Shown here: piece by piece, positions 1-7,609 of the stretch
Layout: each line of letters begins with the position of its first letter
Numbering within the stretch: the stretch's first letter is position 1
Assembly (NCBI GenBank): GCA_031430555.1
Contig: JANPBQ010000296.1
Coordinates: 1 to 29,998 of the forward strand
Reading direction: 5' to 3'
DNA: 29,998 nt
DNA from: UKL13-2 sp031430555
GTDB taxonomy: Bacteria > Pseudomonadota > Gammaproteobacteria > Burkholderiales > Usitatibacteraceae
Translations under genes and position numbers: made by a program
Notes under the pieces: model-generated
The model's database searches: none
Seen by the model: the letters and a program-made list of their open reading frames with translations, nothing else
Told to the model about the DNA's origin: nothing

Positions 1-143
1 CCGCCAAACTCGCGACGCATGTCCGGAACCACAAATGCGACATTCAGGATGTGAATCTGGTCGGGCAGGATGTGGGTTTTGAACTCACCATGAAAAACCA
101 TAATGGTGTCGTAAGCAATGGAACCGCAAATTAAAACGGGCAT
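1..143 (-). CDS. PfkB-family carbohydrate/nucleoside kinase, N-terminal part only
   Basis: The minus strand reads from an ATG at 143 and stays open to the window edge, giving 47 residues that begin MPVLICGSIAYDTIMVF. A short hydrophobic strand followed by GSIAYDTI is the usual start of ribokinase/adenosine-kinase-like PfkB proteins, and the later PDMRREFGG matches the segment before the substrate-binding glycines in that family. The rest, including the C-terminal GAGD catalytic motif, lies outside the window, so the substrate cannot be named. A perfect -10 hexamer lies 26 bases upstream of the ATG. The gene is divergent from the riboswitch transcript. Family assignment rests on the N-terminus alone. 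Confidence 0.8.
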   Translation of the reverse strand, partial: MPVLICGSIAYDTIMVFHGEFKTHILPDQIHILNVAFVVPDMRREFG

Positions 144-169
144 GGTCGAAAATTTCCCAATAAAACAAC

Positions 170-175
170 ATTATA
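170..175 (-). promoter_or_regulatory. -10 hexamer of the kinase promoter
   Basis: The minus strand reads TATAAT here, a perfect sigma-70 -10 box, ending 26 bases before the kinase ATG. No good -35 box is visible at 16-18 bases further upstream (around 192-199), so the promoter may be weak or activator dependent. Confidence 0.45.
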
Positions 176-219
176 TCGCCGACACTCCGATACCGCTTAT
201 CGGAAATTCGCCGCGCGCC

Positions 220-247
220 TTGACACTAATTTGTCAATTCTTGTAAA
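220..247 (+). promoter_or_regulatory. Candidate sigma-70 promoter for the riboswitch/DUF1631 transcript, with an overlapping inverted repeat
   Basis: TTGACA at 220-225 is a perfect -35 box. TGTAAA at 242-247 is a moderate -10 box after a 16-base spacer. The predicted start of transcription, about 255, leaves some 60 bases before the riboswitch. The -35 box is also the left arm of a perfect inverted repeat, TTGACA (220-225) and TGTCAA (232-237) with a six-base centre, which could be an operator. No regulator is identified. Confidence 0.5.
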
Positions 248-314
248 TTTGCATTGCCCGTATTTTCAACAATGAATCCGGCACGCTCCTTGATCGCATC
301 GGTCATTGGGCGAA

Positions 315-407
315 TTCTGAAACAAGGCAAACTCATCGAAAGGTGAGGACGCAAAGTCTCCGGTCTACAGGATTGTCACGAATCCGACGATAGCGGGACT
401 ACCAGAG
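315..407 (+). promoter_or_regulatory. Cyclic di-GMP-I riboswitch (GEMM-I) aptamer
   Basis: The conserved GEMM-I blocks occur in order: GGCAAAC at 326-332, a P2 hairpin CTCATC-GAAA-GGTGAG with the GNRA tetraloop, GGACGCAAAG directly after P2, CTCCGG at 358-363, a second hairpin GGATT...AATCC, then GCGGG and TACC near the 3' end. An outer P1 helix can form between TTCTG (315-319) and CAGAG (403-407). The spacing and sequence closely follow the well-known Vibrio Vc2 aptamer. Such RNAs sense the second messenger c-di-GMP and control downstream genes. The next gene on the strand is the DUF1631 gene at 661. Boundaries are by eye; a covariance-model search would fix them. Confidence 0.93.
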
Positions 408-458
408 AGTTGAACATGAATTTCCTTTCGTGCGGGATTGTAGTTTTCAAGCAACTAC
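397..458 (+). promoter_or_regulatory. Possible expression platform of the c-di-GMP riboswitch
   Basis: GTAGTT at 440-445 can pair with AACTAC at 453-458 (seven-base loop). It can instead pair, with one G-U, with GACTAC at 397-402, which lies in the 3' part of the aptamer. The two pairings exclude each other, as expected for a ligand-dependent switch. No run of U follows the downstream hairpin, so it is not a standard intrinsic terminator. Control could act on translation or on Rho access. This is inferred from base pairing only. Confidence 0.4.
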
Positions 459-688
459 CTGGGCCACCCGGACGCGTCGCCACTTGCGGTATGTTGTCGC
501 CTGATTTGCGGTTCAGATCAGCGCGTATTTCGCCGCCCACGTCAATTCATTCCATCGCCGGTAATACGGTCGGTCGACGTCCAACCGCATCAGGCTTCTC
601 CGGCGTTTCATTGCCGCCGGCCCTCTCAACTAATGCGCCGAAGGGTGCGCGGAGGCGGACATGGGAATGCCGACCATTGACAAGATAA
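416..688 (+). other. Possible leader ORF directly after the riboswitch (uncertain)
   Basis: An ATG at 416 opens a 90-codon frame that ends at 688, inside the first codons of the DUF1631 gene in another frame. A purine-rich AGAGAG at 404-409 sits where a ribosome binding site would be, and part of it is in the 3' strand of riboswitch helix P1, so ligand binding could hide it. Against it: the protein is rich in Pro, Arg and Ser with no recognisable domain and looks like non-coding sequence. It could also just be untranslated leader. Confidence 0.18.
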
Positions 689-3204
689 ATTTGACGTTGC
701 CCGGTATCGCGACCAGCGCTGAAATTGTGCGCCGAAATGGCACGGCAACGGGATCCAGCGGCCTGCTTGAAGAATGCCGCGATCTGATGTTGGGGCGCAT
801 CTCGGCAGCGCTTGCCCCAACACTTGACGAAATCGAGGCGGAATTTTCGGCGCTCGCCGACAAATCAGTCGATGGCGCGGCACGACTGAAATGGCTTAAA
901 GCCTTGGCGGAATTCCACGAAAAGCGCGGCAATATAGAAGCAACCTTCAAGAAACGGTTCTTTGCCGATTTCAACGCCGCCAATTCAGTGAGAACCAGCT
1001 TCGCAGGTGCATCACCGCGTAAAGACGGAACATTGGCGCTCGCATTAGTCGAAGATAGCGAGTTGGAACAGGAGCTCACCGCGAACGAGCTCACACACTT
1101 GTTCACCGACACCGCGGGAAGCGAAACGATCCCGCTGCTTGATCGCATCAGTTTCCTGTTGCGTGACCCTGAGCTTTCGGACAACGCGATTCCGCTTTCG
1201 CCGCGCGCCATCGTGAATGCGCTGGCGGCTGCCTGCGAAGAATTGGCTGACAGCGAATCCTCCAAAGTCGATGTGTTGCGCGGAATCGCGAAACGTCTCG
1301 CGAGCCATTTGCCGGCGGCATACCACGAACTCAATCATCATCTGGTGGTGCGCGGCGTGCGGCCAAACTCGGCCCCCACCTACCGGAAGTCAAAGGTCAC
1401 ACTAATTCAGAAGCCGGCACCATCCGAGACACCTCAGTTTGATTTTCCCGGCACGAAAGCGTCGAGAGTGAAATCGGATGCCACGCTCGCGCCGCCGTCC
1501 GCCATCGCCGACACGCTTCGCCAACTTCTGGCGGGAGGACAGTTGTTCGACCCGGCACTCAGCGCAGGTAGTGCGGCACCACACGCGTATGGGGTCACGA
1601 CGGGAAGCTTTGCGCCCTCGCCACCAAACTCTCGCATCAAGGGTTCAGGCGATGCCGTGGCGGAAGAATTCCGGAACATCGTTGAAGGCAAGGCGGCAAC
1701 AATCGATAGGGGCTTGGTGTCGGCGTTGACCCAATTGCAACAAGGTGACAATGCACAAGCCCTCTCAGTGAGCTTGAGCGCCGAATCCACTGCCCCTCCT
1801 ACCATCGACGCGCAAGACACGCCGCTGAACGTGCTGCGCAATTTCAAGACGCCTGAAATATTGAAAAGCGCATCGGCACTCGATGTAATGACGATCGACA
1901 TCGTTGCCATGCTGTTCGATTACATCTTCGACGACGATGCGATTCCGGACGGCATCAAAGGATTGATTGCGCGTTTGCAGATTCCGGCCCTCAAGGTCGC
2001 GCTGCTGGATCGCTCATTCTTCTCGACGAAAGCTCATCCCGCAAGGCGCTTGCTGGATGCTCTCGCAAACTCAGCAATATGCTTCGCCGGCGAGGTGCGG
2101 CCAAACGATCCGCTGCACGCGAAAATTGCCGAGGTCGTCGCCCGGGTACGTGCAGAATTTGAAACCGATATACAGATATTTGCGGAGTCCCTTGCGGATT
2201 TCGAGAAATTCATGGCGCAACGCGAATCCGCGGATGCGAACATCGTCGAGCAGTCCGCGCGCATTGTTCACGAACGCGAAATTCGCGAAATGGCCCGACT
2301 GGTTGCCTTAGATGAAACCGAGAAACGCGCTGCGCGCAGCGTTCTGCCGATGCCGGTCGCCGCGCTCTTGAAAGGTCCATGGGCGCGCGTGTTGGAGCGC
2401 GTGTACTTGCGCGAAGGCGGTCGACACAGCGGATTCGCACAAGCGCTGGAAACCATCGACGAACTGATCTGGAGCGTCGCACCGAAGATCAATGCTGAGG
2501 AGCGAAGGCGGCTCGTCGTTACGTTGCCCAGCCTGCTAAAAGGAATTCAGTACGGCATGGCAATCGCTGCGGTGGACGCACCGGACCGCGCATTATTTTT
2601 TTCCTCGCTTGTAGACTGCCATGCGTCCGCCGTGAAGGCGGGACTACGTGGTGACGGCGCACCTGCGAAACTCCGCGAGGCATCCGGCACGGTTGCAAAG
2701 CCATTATTCAAGAAATTGCTCGCCGAAGAAGTTGCGCGCGAGACGCGACGCAAGAGTAAGTCAACGCCGGGCCTGGTGCGGATAAAATTTTCTGACGCCG
2801 GCGTGGAAATTGAAGAGGTCACCGTCGGCGCATGCGTGTCGGACGAAGGCGTCAAGCCGAATGCACTGTCATCTGTTGGTGAATACGCCGATGGAGTCAA
2901 TCAAGGACTAGCCAAACCCTCTGCTGCGGCACCGGATGCAACAACTGCACTGCGACGCGGCGCATGGGTTGAATTTGTCCGCGGCGGCCAACAATTCACA
3001 CGAGCCAAACTGTCGTGGATCAGCCCCCTGAATGGCGTCTATTTGTTCACCAATCCGGCGGCCACCGAGGCGTTGTCGATCGCGCCGGAAGCGCTCCAGG
3101 CGCAAATCAAGAATGGCGACGCACGGTTGATTGAAGAATCGTCGATGATCGATCGCGCTGTCGACAAACTTGTTCACTCTCTTCAACAAGAAGTCCGCGG
3201 GTGA
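661..3204 (+). CDS. DUF1631 family protein, putative c-di-GMP-linked cytosolic protein
   Basis: An 847-residue protein without signal peptide or membrane segment. Its long, mostly helical body and its C-terminal module (about 765-847) fit the DUF1631 family, sometimes mislabelled thymidine phosphorylase in databases. The last module has alternating hydrophobic beta-like strands (WVEFVRGG, AKLSWISP, YLFTN), followed by a helix with DRAVDKL, a layout like PilZ/YcgR-type domains but without the RxxxR c-di-GMP motif. A GGAGG-like stretch (gcggaggcgg) lies just before the ATG. The gene follows a c-di-GMP-I riboswitch by about 250 bases, which ties its expression to c-di-GMP. It ends 27 bases from a convergent gene. 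The molecular function is unknown; the family call is from memory of its C-terminal pattern. Confidence 0.8.
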   Translation: MGMPTIDKINLTLPGIATSAEIVRRNGTATGSSGLLEECRDLMLGRISAALAPTLDEIEAEFSALADKSVDGAARLKWLKALAEFHEKRGNIEATFKKRFFADFNAANSVRTSFAGASPRKDGTLALALVEDSELEQELTANELTHLFTDTAGSETIPLLDRISFLLRDPELSDNAIPLSPRAIVNALAAACEELADSESSKVDVLRGIAKRLASHLPAAYHELNHHLVVRGVRPNSAPTYRKSKVTLIQKPAPSETPQFDFPGTKASRVKSDATLAPPSAIADTLRQLLAGGQLFDPALSAGSAAPHAYGVTTGSFAPSPPNSRIKGSGDAVAEEFRNIVEGKAATIDRGLVSALTQLQQGDNAQALSVSLSAESTAPPTIDAQDTPLNVLRNFKTPEILKSASALDVMTIDIVAMLFDYIFDDDAIPDGIKGLIARLQIPALKVALLDRSFFSTKAHPARRLLDALANSAICFAGEVRPNDPLHAKIAEVVARVRAEFETDIQIFAESLADFEKFMAQRESADANIVEQSARIVHEREIREMARLVALDETEKRAARSVLPMPVAALLKGPWARVLERVYLREGGRHSGFAQALETIDELIWSVAPKINAEERRRLVVTLPSLLKGIQYGMAIAAVDAPDRALFFSSLVDCHASAVKAGLRGDGAPAKLREASGTVAKPLFKKLLAEEVARETRRKSKSTPGLVRIKFSDAGVEIEEVTVGACVSDEGVKPNALSSVGEYADGVNQGLAKPSAAAPDATTALRRGAWVEFVRGGQQFTRAKLSWISPLNGVYLFTNPAATEALSIAPEALQAQIKNGDARLIEESSMIDRAVDKLVHSLQQEVRG

Positions 3205-3231
3205 ATGTCGCCGACTGAATTGTTCGCAAAT

Positions 3232-4176
3232 TCAATGGTAGAAAACGCGAACGCCGTATCCGGATGCCTGCGTTCTATTCGGCAGGGACAAACTGAGATT
3301 GATATACATTTCGACATTCGGCGCAAGACTTTCATCCTTGCCGGGACTGCGCCCCAAATACTCTTCCGGCTTTAGCACGCGACTCAGGATAAGTTGATTG
3401 GCGTTGTCCGTAAGCTTTAACTCAAGAAGCGGCAGGTCTTGTCTCGTCGCACTGCGATTAACCACCGTTGCCGTCAATAGTATCCGACCGGTCTTGCCGG
3501 GCGTTTCAATCAAATCCGATGCTTCTATTCCGATTGCGCGATCATCGCGCCCCCACGACAGTCGGCAACCAACCCAACCGCAAAGATCCATGAATGCGGG
3601 GCGAAGTTCAGGCAACGACTGAGTGATCGTCGATCGATATCCGAAGGCCGCCTGAGCGGCGAGGGTCACCACCAGTAACGCGCTTCCCGACAGCCACCAG
3701 CCAGTTCGGCTTGATGCAGTGTGCGTTCGCTGACCCGGAAACGATGTGAGCAGGGAATTGTCCTCCGTTTTTTTCGCAATGACCGCAATTGCCGACACAT
3801 CAGGTTGAAGTGATTCTGCTGCCGGCGCGGCAATATGCGCGGGAAACACATCGGCCGCAGTTGTGCGGTTCGACACGACCGATGATTGAAGGTCGGAGTC
3901 GAAATCCGTTTGCGAGAACGCCAGCGACAATGGTTCAGGCTCTTCCCGCATGAAAATCGAATCCGTCAATTGCGGTGTGGCTGAAATATCCGCCGGTGGC
4001 GCGGGCGCGACAGGTTCGCGAGGTGCACTTTCGCCGTCGGGCAACCGCGTCAGCGACTGAAATGCATTGAATACATTTCGGCATCGCCCGCACATCACAC
4101 GCCCTTGGCGCACGTTGAGTTGTTCGGGTTGGACTTTGAATTGCGCGGCGCAATTCGGGCAGGTCGTCAGCAGCAT
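3232..4176 (-). CDS. Zinc-ribbon (MJ0042-type) and DUF3426 single-pass membrane protein
   Basis: A 314-residue protein. The N-terminus carries a CxxC...CxxC zinc ribbon (C6, C9, C29, C32) with the motif MCGRC that is typical of the MJ0042 ribbon. Residues 40-155 are a low-complexity, Pro/Ala/Ser/Asp-rich linker. One membrane helix spans about 160-180 (WWLSGSALLVVTLAAQAAFG), and the C-terminal domain beyond it fits DUF3426 and should be periplasmic. It is the last gene of the accB-accC-prmA unit, starting 22 bases after the prmA stop. This position next to prmA is common in betaproteobacteria. The ribbon would lie in the cytoplasm, suggesting a link between nucleic acid or protein binding and the envelope, but no function is established. 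Confidence 0.88.
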   Translation of the reverse strand: MLLTTCPNCAAQFKVQPEQLNVRQGRVMCGRCRNVFNAFQSLTRLPDGESAPREPVAPAPPADISATPQLTDSIFMREEPEPLSLAFSQTDFDSDLQSSVVSNRTTAADVFPAHIAAPAAESLQPDVSAIAVIAKKTEDNSLLTSFPGQRTHTASSRTGWWLSGSALLVVTLAAQAAFGYRSTITQSLPELRPAFMDLCGWVGCRLSWGRDDRAIGIEASDLIETPGKTGRILLTATVVNRSATRQDLPLLELKLTDNANQLILSRVLKPEEYLGRSPGKDESLAPNVEMYINLSLSLPNRTQASGYGVRVFYH

Positions 4177-4198
4177 GACGGAAAGTATAGCCTAGCGG

Positions 4199-5101
4199 TT
4201 ACGAGGGATCCGAGCGGCGGCGACCGGCAAGACACGCCCAACCTTCGTCATTTTTCCAGACACTTAATTCGAACCATGGCGCGTAAATTTCGATCATTTC
4301 GTCGGCCTGCGCATCCAATATTCCCGCCAACACGAGAGAGCCCCCGGCTACAGTATGGGACGCGAGCAATGGCGCGAGTACTTTCAGCGGATTGGCGAGA
4401 ATGTTGGCAAGCGTAATGTCCGCAAGCGCGACAAGAGGTAGATCCGTGGTGGCGAACTCAATGGCAGCTGAATTTTGCGCGGCATTGAATCTTGCGGCTT
4501 CAACGGCTTGCGGGTCGATATCGACGCCCATCGCGCGGGCCGCGCCGAGTTTCATCGCGGCGATCGCCAGGATCCCTGATCCGCATCCGTAATCAAGCAC
4601 GTTGGCGCGAACATCGGGCCGCAAGTTCGCCTCCAACCATTGGAGACAAATGCGGGTGGTGGGATGGCTTCCCGTGCCGAACGCCGCGCCGGGATCGAGT
4701 GAGATATTGACGGCGTTGGGATAAGGTGCATCGTGCCAGGTCGGCACGATCCAGATTTTTTCAGAAATGCGAATCGGCTGGAACTGTTCCCGATTGTTTT
4801 TCACCCAATCAATGTCGTCGAGGTGATCGACCGAGATTGATGGGGTAACTATTTTCAACGTTTCGCAGGCGGTAATGACAATTGCGTGCGCATCAACATC
4901 GGCGGGAAACAAGGCGGAAAAGCGGCATCGATCCCACCAGCCGCCGTCGGCACCCGGTTCGCCGAAGATGGGTTTTTCCTCGGCCGTACCTTCCAATGCG
5001 TCCTCGATGCTCACGGAGAGTGCGCCGCGATCCATCAAGAGTTCACCGAGCGCTTCAGTATTCTCGCGCGACATGTCAAACGTCACCGTCAGGAAGGCCA
5101 T
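4199..5101 (-). CDS. prmA: Ribosomal protein L11 methyltransferase
   Basis: A 300-residue SAM-dependent enzyme that methylates ribosomal protein L11 at several amino groups. The N-terminal 90 residues form the L11-recognition domain. After a linker comes the PrmA signature DPGAAFGTGSHPTT (136-149), the SAM-binding motif I VLDYGCGSGILA (168-179), an acidic motif II residue in MGVDID, and the motif NILANPL (233-239) that takes the place of the NPPY loop. Length and motif order match the family. It lies between accC, whose stop is 83 bases upstream, and the zinc-ribbon gene. The accC-prmA spacer holds overlapping small stem-loops (about 5146-5167) that could tune expression or RNA processing. 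Confidence 0.96.
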   Translation of the reverse strand: MAFLTVTFDMSRENTEALGELLMDRGALSVSIEDALEGTAEEKPIFGEPGADGGWWDRCRFSALFPADVDAHAIVITACETLKIVTPSISVDHLDDIDWVKNNREQFQPIRISEKIWIVPTWHDAPYPNAVNISLDPGAAFGTGSHPTTRICLQWLEANLRPDVRANVLDYGCGSGILAIAAMKLGAARAMGVDIDPQAVEAARFNAAQNSAAIEFATTDLPLVALADITLANILANPLKVLAPLLASHTVAGGSLVLAGILDAQADEMIEIYAPWFELSVWKNDEGWACLAGRRRSDPS

Positions 5102-5145
5102 GCAAAACCGATCATCGTGTATTCAGCCGCATCGAAAGCGTTCAA

Positions 5146-5167
5146 CGTCCTCCGGGACGAACGTCCC
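5146..5167 (-). other. Overlapping stem-loops in the accC-prmA spacer
   Basis: CGTCC and GGACG (5146-5150 and 5155-5159) flank a four-base TCCG loop. GGGAC and GTCCC (5154-5158 and 5163-5167) form an alternative five-pair hairpin that shares the central strand. No U-run follows on the minus strand, so it is not an evident terminator. It may be an RNA processing site or of no consequence. Confidence 0.25.
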
Positions 5168-5184
5168 AAGGCGACTTAGCCCGA

Positions 5185-6552
5185 TCAATCACCGTCGCCG
5201 GCGATTTTTTTCAGCGCGGCCATTCGCTCTTCGAGAAAGTGAATGGACGTTCCGCCGTTGATGAACGCCGCATCATTCATCAACTCTTGATGCAGCGGCA
5301 AATTGGTATGTATGCCTTCGACAACCATTTCCGACAAGGCAGTGCGCATGCGGGCGAATGCTTGTTCGCGCGTGTCCCCATGTGCGATGACTTTTGCGAT
5401 CAACGAATCGTAATAGGGCGGCACAAAATAGTCGGCGTAAACATGTGAATCGACGCGGATGCCGGGGCCGCCCGGCACATGGAAACGCGTGATTCGCCCT
5501 GGTGAAGGCACGAACGACACGGGATTCTCAGCGTTGATCCGGCACTCGATCGCATGACCGCGCAGCACCACATCTTTTTGTCGCAACCGCAGTTTTTGCC
5601 CAGCCGCGACCCGCACCTGCTCCTGGACGATATCGATCCCGGTGATCATTTCGGTGACCGGATGTTCCACTTGAATGCGCGTGTTCATTTCGATGAAATA
5701 GAACTCGTCATTTTCGTAGAGAAATTCGAACGTGCCGGCACCGCGATAACCCAGTTTCACGCAGGCGTCGGCGCAACGCTCGCCAATGCGGTCGCGCAAC
5801 CGCGATTTCAACAATGGCGCCGGCGCTTCCTCGATGATTTTCTGGTGACGGCGTTGCATTGAGCAATCACGTTCCCACAGAAAGAGCGCGTTGCGGTGCT
5901 CGTCGGCCAATACTTGAATTTCGATATGCCGCGGATTCTCCAGAAACTTTTCCAGATAGACCATCGGATTGCCGAACGCCGATTGAGCCTCGCTCTTGGT
6001 CATTTGCACCGCGTTCACCAGCGCTGCCTCGGTGTGAACCACGCGCATGCCGCGCCCGCCACCGCCGCCGGCGGCCTTGATGATGACCGGATAGCCGACC
6101 GCCGCCGCAATTTTCCGTACTTCTTTCGGATCATCGGGAAGCGCGCCTTCGGATCCCGGCACACACGGGACGCCGACTTTCTTCATGGCCGCCTTGGCGG
6201 CAACTTTATCCCCCATGGTGCGGATATTTTCCGGCCGCGGCCCGATAAACACGAATCCGGAATTCTCCACACGCTCCGCAAAATCGGCGTTTTCGGATAG
6301 AAATCCATAGCCCGGATGAATCGCCTGTGCATCCGTGACTTCCGCCGCGCTGATGATGGCGGGAATATTGAGATAGCTGTCCTTCGAGGCAGCAGGCCCG
6401 ATGCAGACCGACTCGTCGGCCAACATCACATATTTGGCGTCGGCATCCGCAACCGAATGCACGGCAACCGTCTTGATACCGAGCTCGCGGCATGCGCGTT
6501 GGATACGCAGCGCGATTTCACCACGGTTGGCGATGAGAATTTTTTCGAACAT
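5185..6552 (-). CDS. accC: Acetyl-CoA carboxylase, biotin carboxylase subunit
   Basis: A 455-residue ATP-grasp enzyme that carboxylates the biotin carried by AccB, using ATP and bicarbonate, as the first half-reaction of malonyl-CoA synthesis. The start at 6552 gives the family N-terminus MFEKILIANRGEIALR; an in-frame start at 6588 would add 12 residues that do not fit the family. Visible motifs are HPGYGFLSEN (79-88), the glycine-rich ATP loop GGGGGRGMR (162-170), KIIEEAPAP, and EMNTRIQVEHPVTE with the catalytic Glu/Asn/Arg set. It starts 51 bases after the accB stop, so the two are one operon. The length agrees with the bacterial subunit. Confidence 0.98.
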   Translation of the reverse strand: MFEKILIANRGEIALRIQRACRELGIKTVAVHSVADADAKYVMLADESVCIGPAASKDSYLNIPAIISAAEVTDAQAIHPGYGFLSENADFAERVENSGFVFIGPRPENIRTMGDKVAAKAAMKKVGVPCVPGSEGALPDDPKEVRKIAAAVGYPVIIKAAGGGGGRGMRVVHTEAALVNAVQMTKSEAQSAFGNPMVYLEKFLENPRHIEIQVLADEHRNALFLWERDCSMQRRHQKIIEEAPAPLLKSRLRDRIGERCADACVKLGYRGAGTFEFLYENDEFYFIEMNTRIQVEHPVTEMITGIDIVQEQVRVAAGQKLRLRQKDVVLRGHAIECRINAENPVSFVPSPGRITRFHVPGGPGIRVDSHVYADYFVPPYYDSLIAKVIAHGDTREQAFARMRTALSEMVVEGIHTNLPLHQELMNDAAFINGGTSIHFLEERMAALKKIAGDGD

Positions 6553-6603
6553 GGCCCCTTGGCGGGGGCCGGTACCAAATACCGCCATAGTCGAAATCCG
6601 CCG

Positions 6604-7059
6604 TTATTCGATGATAAAGAGCGGTTGGCCGTATTCGACAGGCTGGCCATTCTCGACAAGAATCGCCTTAACCACGCCGGACGCATCGGATTCGATCTCG
6701 TTTAAAAGCTTCATCGCTTCAATGATGCACAGCGTTTGGCCCTTTGTAACGGTTTGCCCGACCTCGCAAAAACTGGGCGAACCTGGCGAAGGGGATCGGT
6801 AGAACGTGCCGACCATCGGTGACTTCAGCGTATGTCCGGTCGGAACGGCCGGCCCATCTGCAAGCGGGGCGGCGGAAGTGGCAGCACCGGTCTCCATCGG
6901 CAATACAATGTTCGAGGCGGCTATTGGCTGAGGCGCGTAGGCCGGATAGGCACCGGTGCGGCTAATACGAACTTTTTCTTCGCCCTCGGTGATTTCAAGC
7001 TCCGCAATGCCCGATTGTTGCACCAAGTCGATCAGCGTCTTTATTTTTCGCAGGTCCAT
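6604..7059 (-). CDS. accB: Acetyl-CoA carboxylase, biotin carboxyl carrier protein
   Basis: A 151-residue carrier. The start at 7059 gives MDLRKIKTLIDLVQQSGIAE, the standard AccB N-terminus, and has a strong AGGAGG ribosome binding site eight bases upstream. The frame is open to 7104, but the extra residues are not conserved. After the N-terminal helix pair comes a Pro/Ala linker (about 35-75), then the biotinyl domain with PMVGTFYRSPSPGS (the thumb region) and the biotin attachment site EAMKLLNEI, with Lys117 as the modified residue. It is the first gene of the accB-accC-prmA group. The upstream 550 bases have no gene and must hold its promoter. Confidence 0.98.
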   Translation of the reverse strand: MDLRKIKTLIDLVQQSGIAELEITEGEEKVRISRTGAYPAYAPQPIAASNIVLPMETGAATSAAPLADGPAVPTGHTLKSPMVGTFYRSPSPGSPSFCEVGQTVTKGQTLCIIEAMKLLNEIESDASGVVKAILVENGQPVEYGQPLFIIE

Positions 7060-7609
7060 GAGAATGGTGCCTCCTATCCAATTGTTAGCGATTGAACGCC
7101 ACAAACTTCTTCGAGGAATGCACGAACGACGTTGGCGCGCGTGGGCATGAATTGCAGAAAACTCGACGTCCGAAAATCAGCGGCAACCGGCAGTTGTGTT
7201 GATTGGACGTTGCGAATCTGTTTTGGCGTCACATTGCACTTGTGGCACCATGCCCCGTTGGTGCGTTCTGATACTCGTCATGCGCTGAATATGTGTTTTT
7301 TGCGTTTTCAATTCCGCACCATGGAGTATCTGCTTGTGCGGATTTGCCGGGCTGTCCGTCCACCCACGTGAACAGCACAAACAGTTTGCCTCAAAAATAC
7401 ATACACTGTCCAGTGAAAGAATCACTGAAATTCGGGAATTAGGGTGAATTCACAACAAATGTTGCGTTTTTGCCGAAGTTTTTCATCGTGAATGTGATGC
7501 AGTGCACAATATTCGTATCCGTAGGACTGGCAAGTATCCAAGTTGTCAAAATACTCGAAACGATGAAGCGCATATTCCGCGAAGATAACTACAGGAAAAT
7601 GAAGTTACT
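7060..7609. other. Gene-free region upstream of accB with several inverted repeats
   Basis: About 550 bases between accB and the TlpA gene hold no convincing gene. The stretch is richer in A/T than its surroundings. Inverted repeats seen: GCACCA/TGGTGC (7245-7250, 7259-7264), CCGCAC/GTGCGG (7314-7319, 7336-7341), CACTG-TC-CAGTG (7404-7415), and CAGTGA/TCACTG (7411-7416, 7422-7427). The last two share an arm. The region must contain the accB promoter, but no clean -35/-10 pair was found. In related genomes aroQ often lies here; translation of the minus frames showed no AroQ motif. Confidence 0.5.
7404..7427. repeat. Nested inverted repeats, operator-like
   Basis: The arms CACTG (7404), CAGTG (7411) and TCACTG (7422) give two competing dyads: a compact 12-base palindrome with a two-base centre, and a six-base stem around AAGAA. 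They sit between the accB start and the TlpA 3' end. A compact palindrome of this kind may be a regulator site, but no known consensus is recognised. Confidence 0.3.

Noticed and set aside
440..458. Intrinsic terminator after the riboswitch
   Set aside because: The hairpin is only six pairs and no U-run follows.
630..1334. 234-codon minus frame at the start of DUF1631
   Set aside because: Ser/Ala-rich shadow; the plus frame continues for 847 codons and has a ribosome binding site.
7177..7425. Minus frame of 82 codons in the accB upstream gap as a remnant of aroQ
   Set aside because: No AroQ motif such as NGPNLNLLG was found in the translation.
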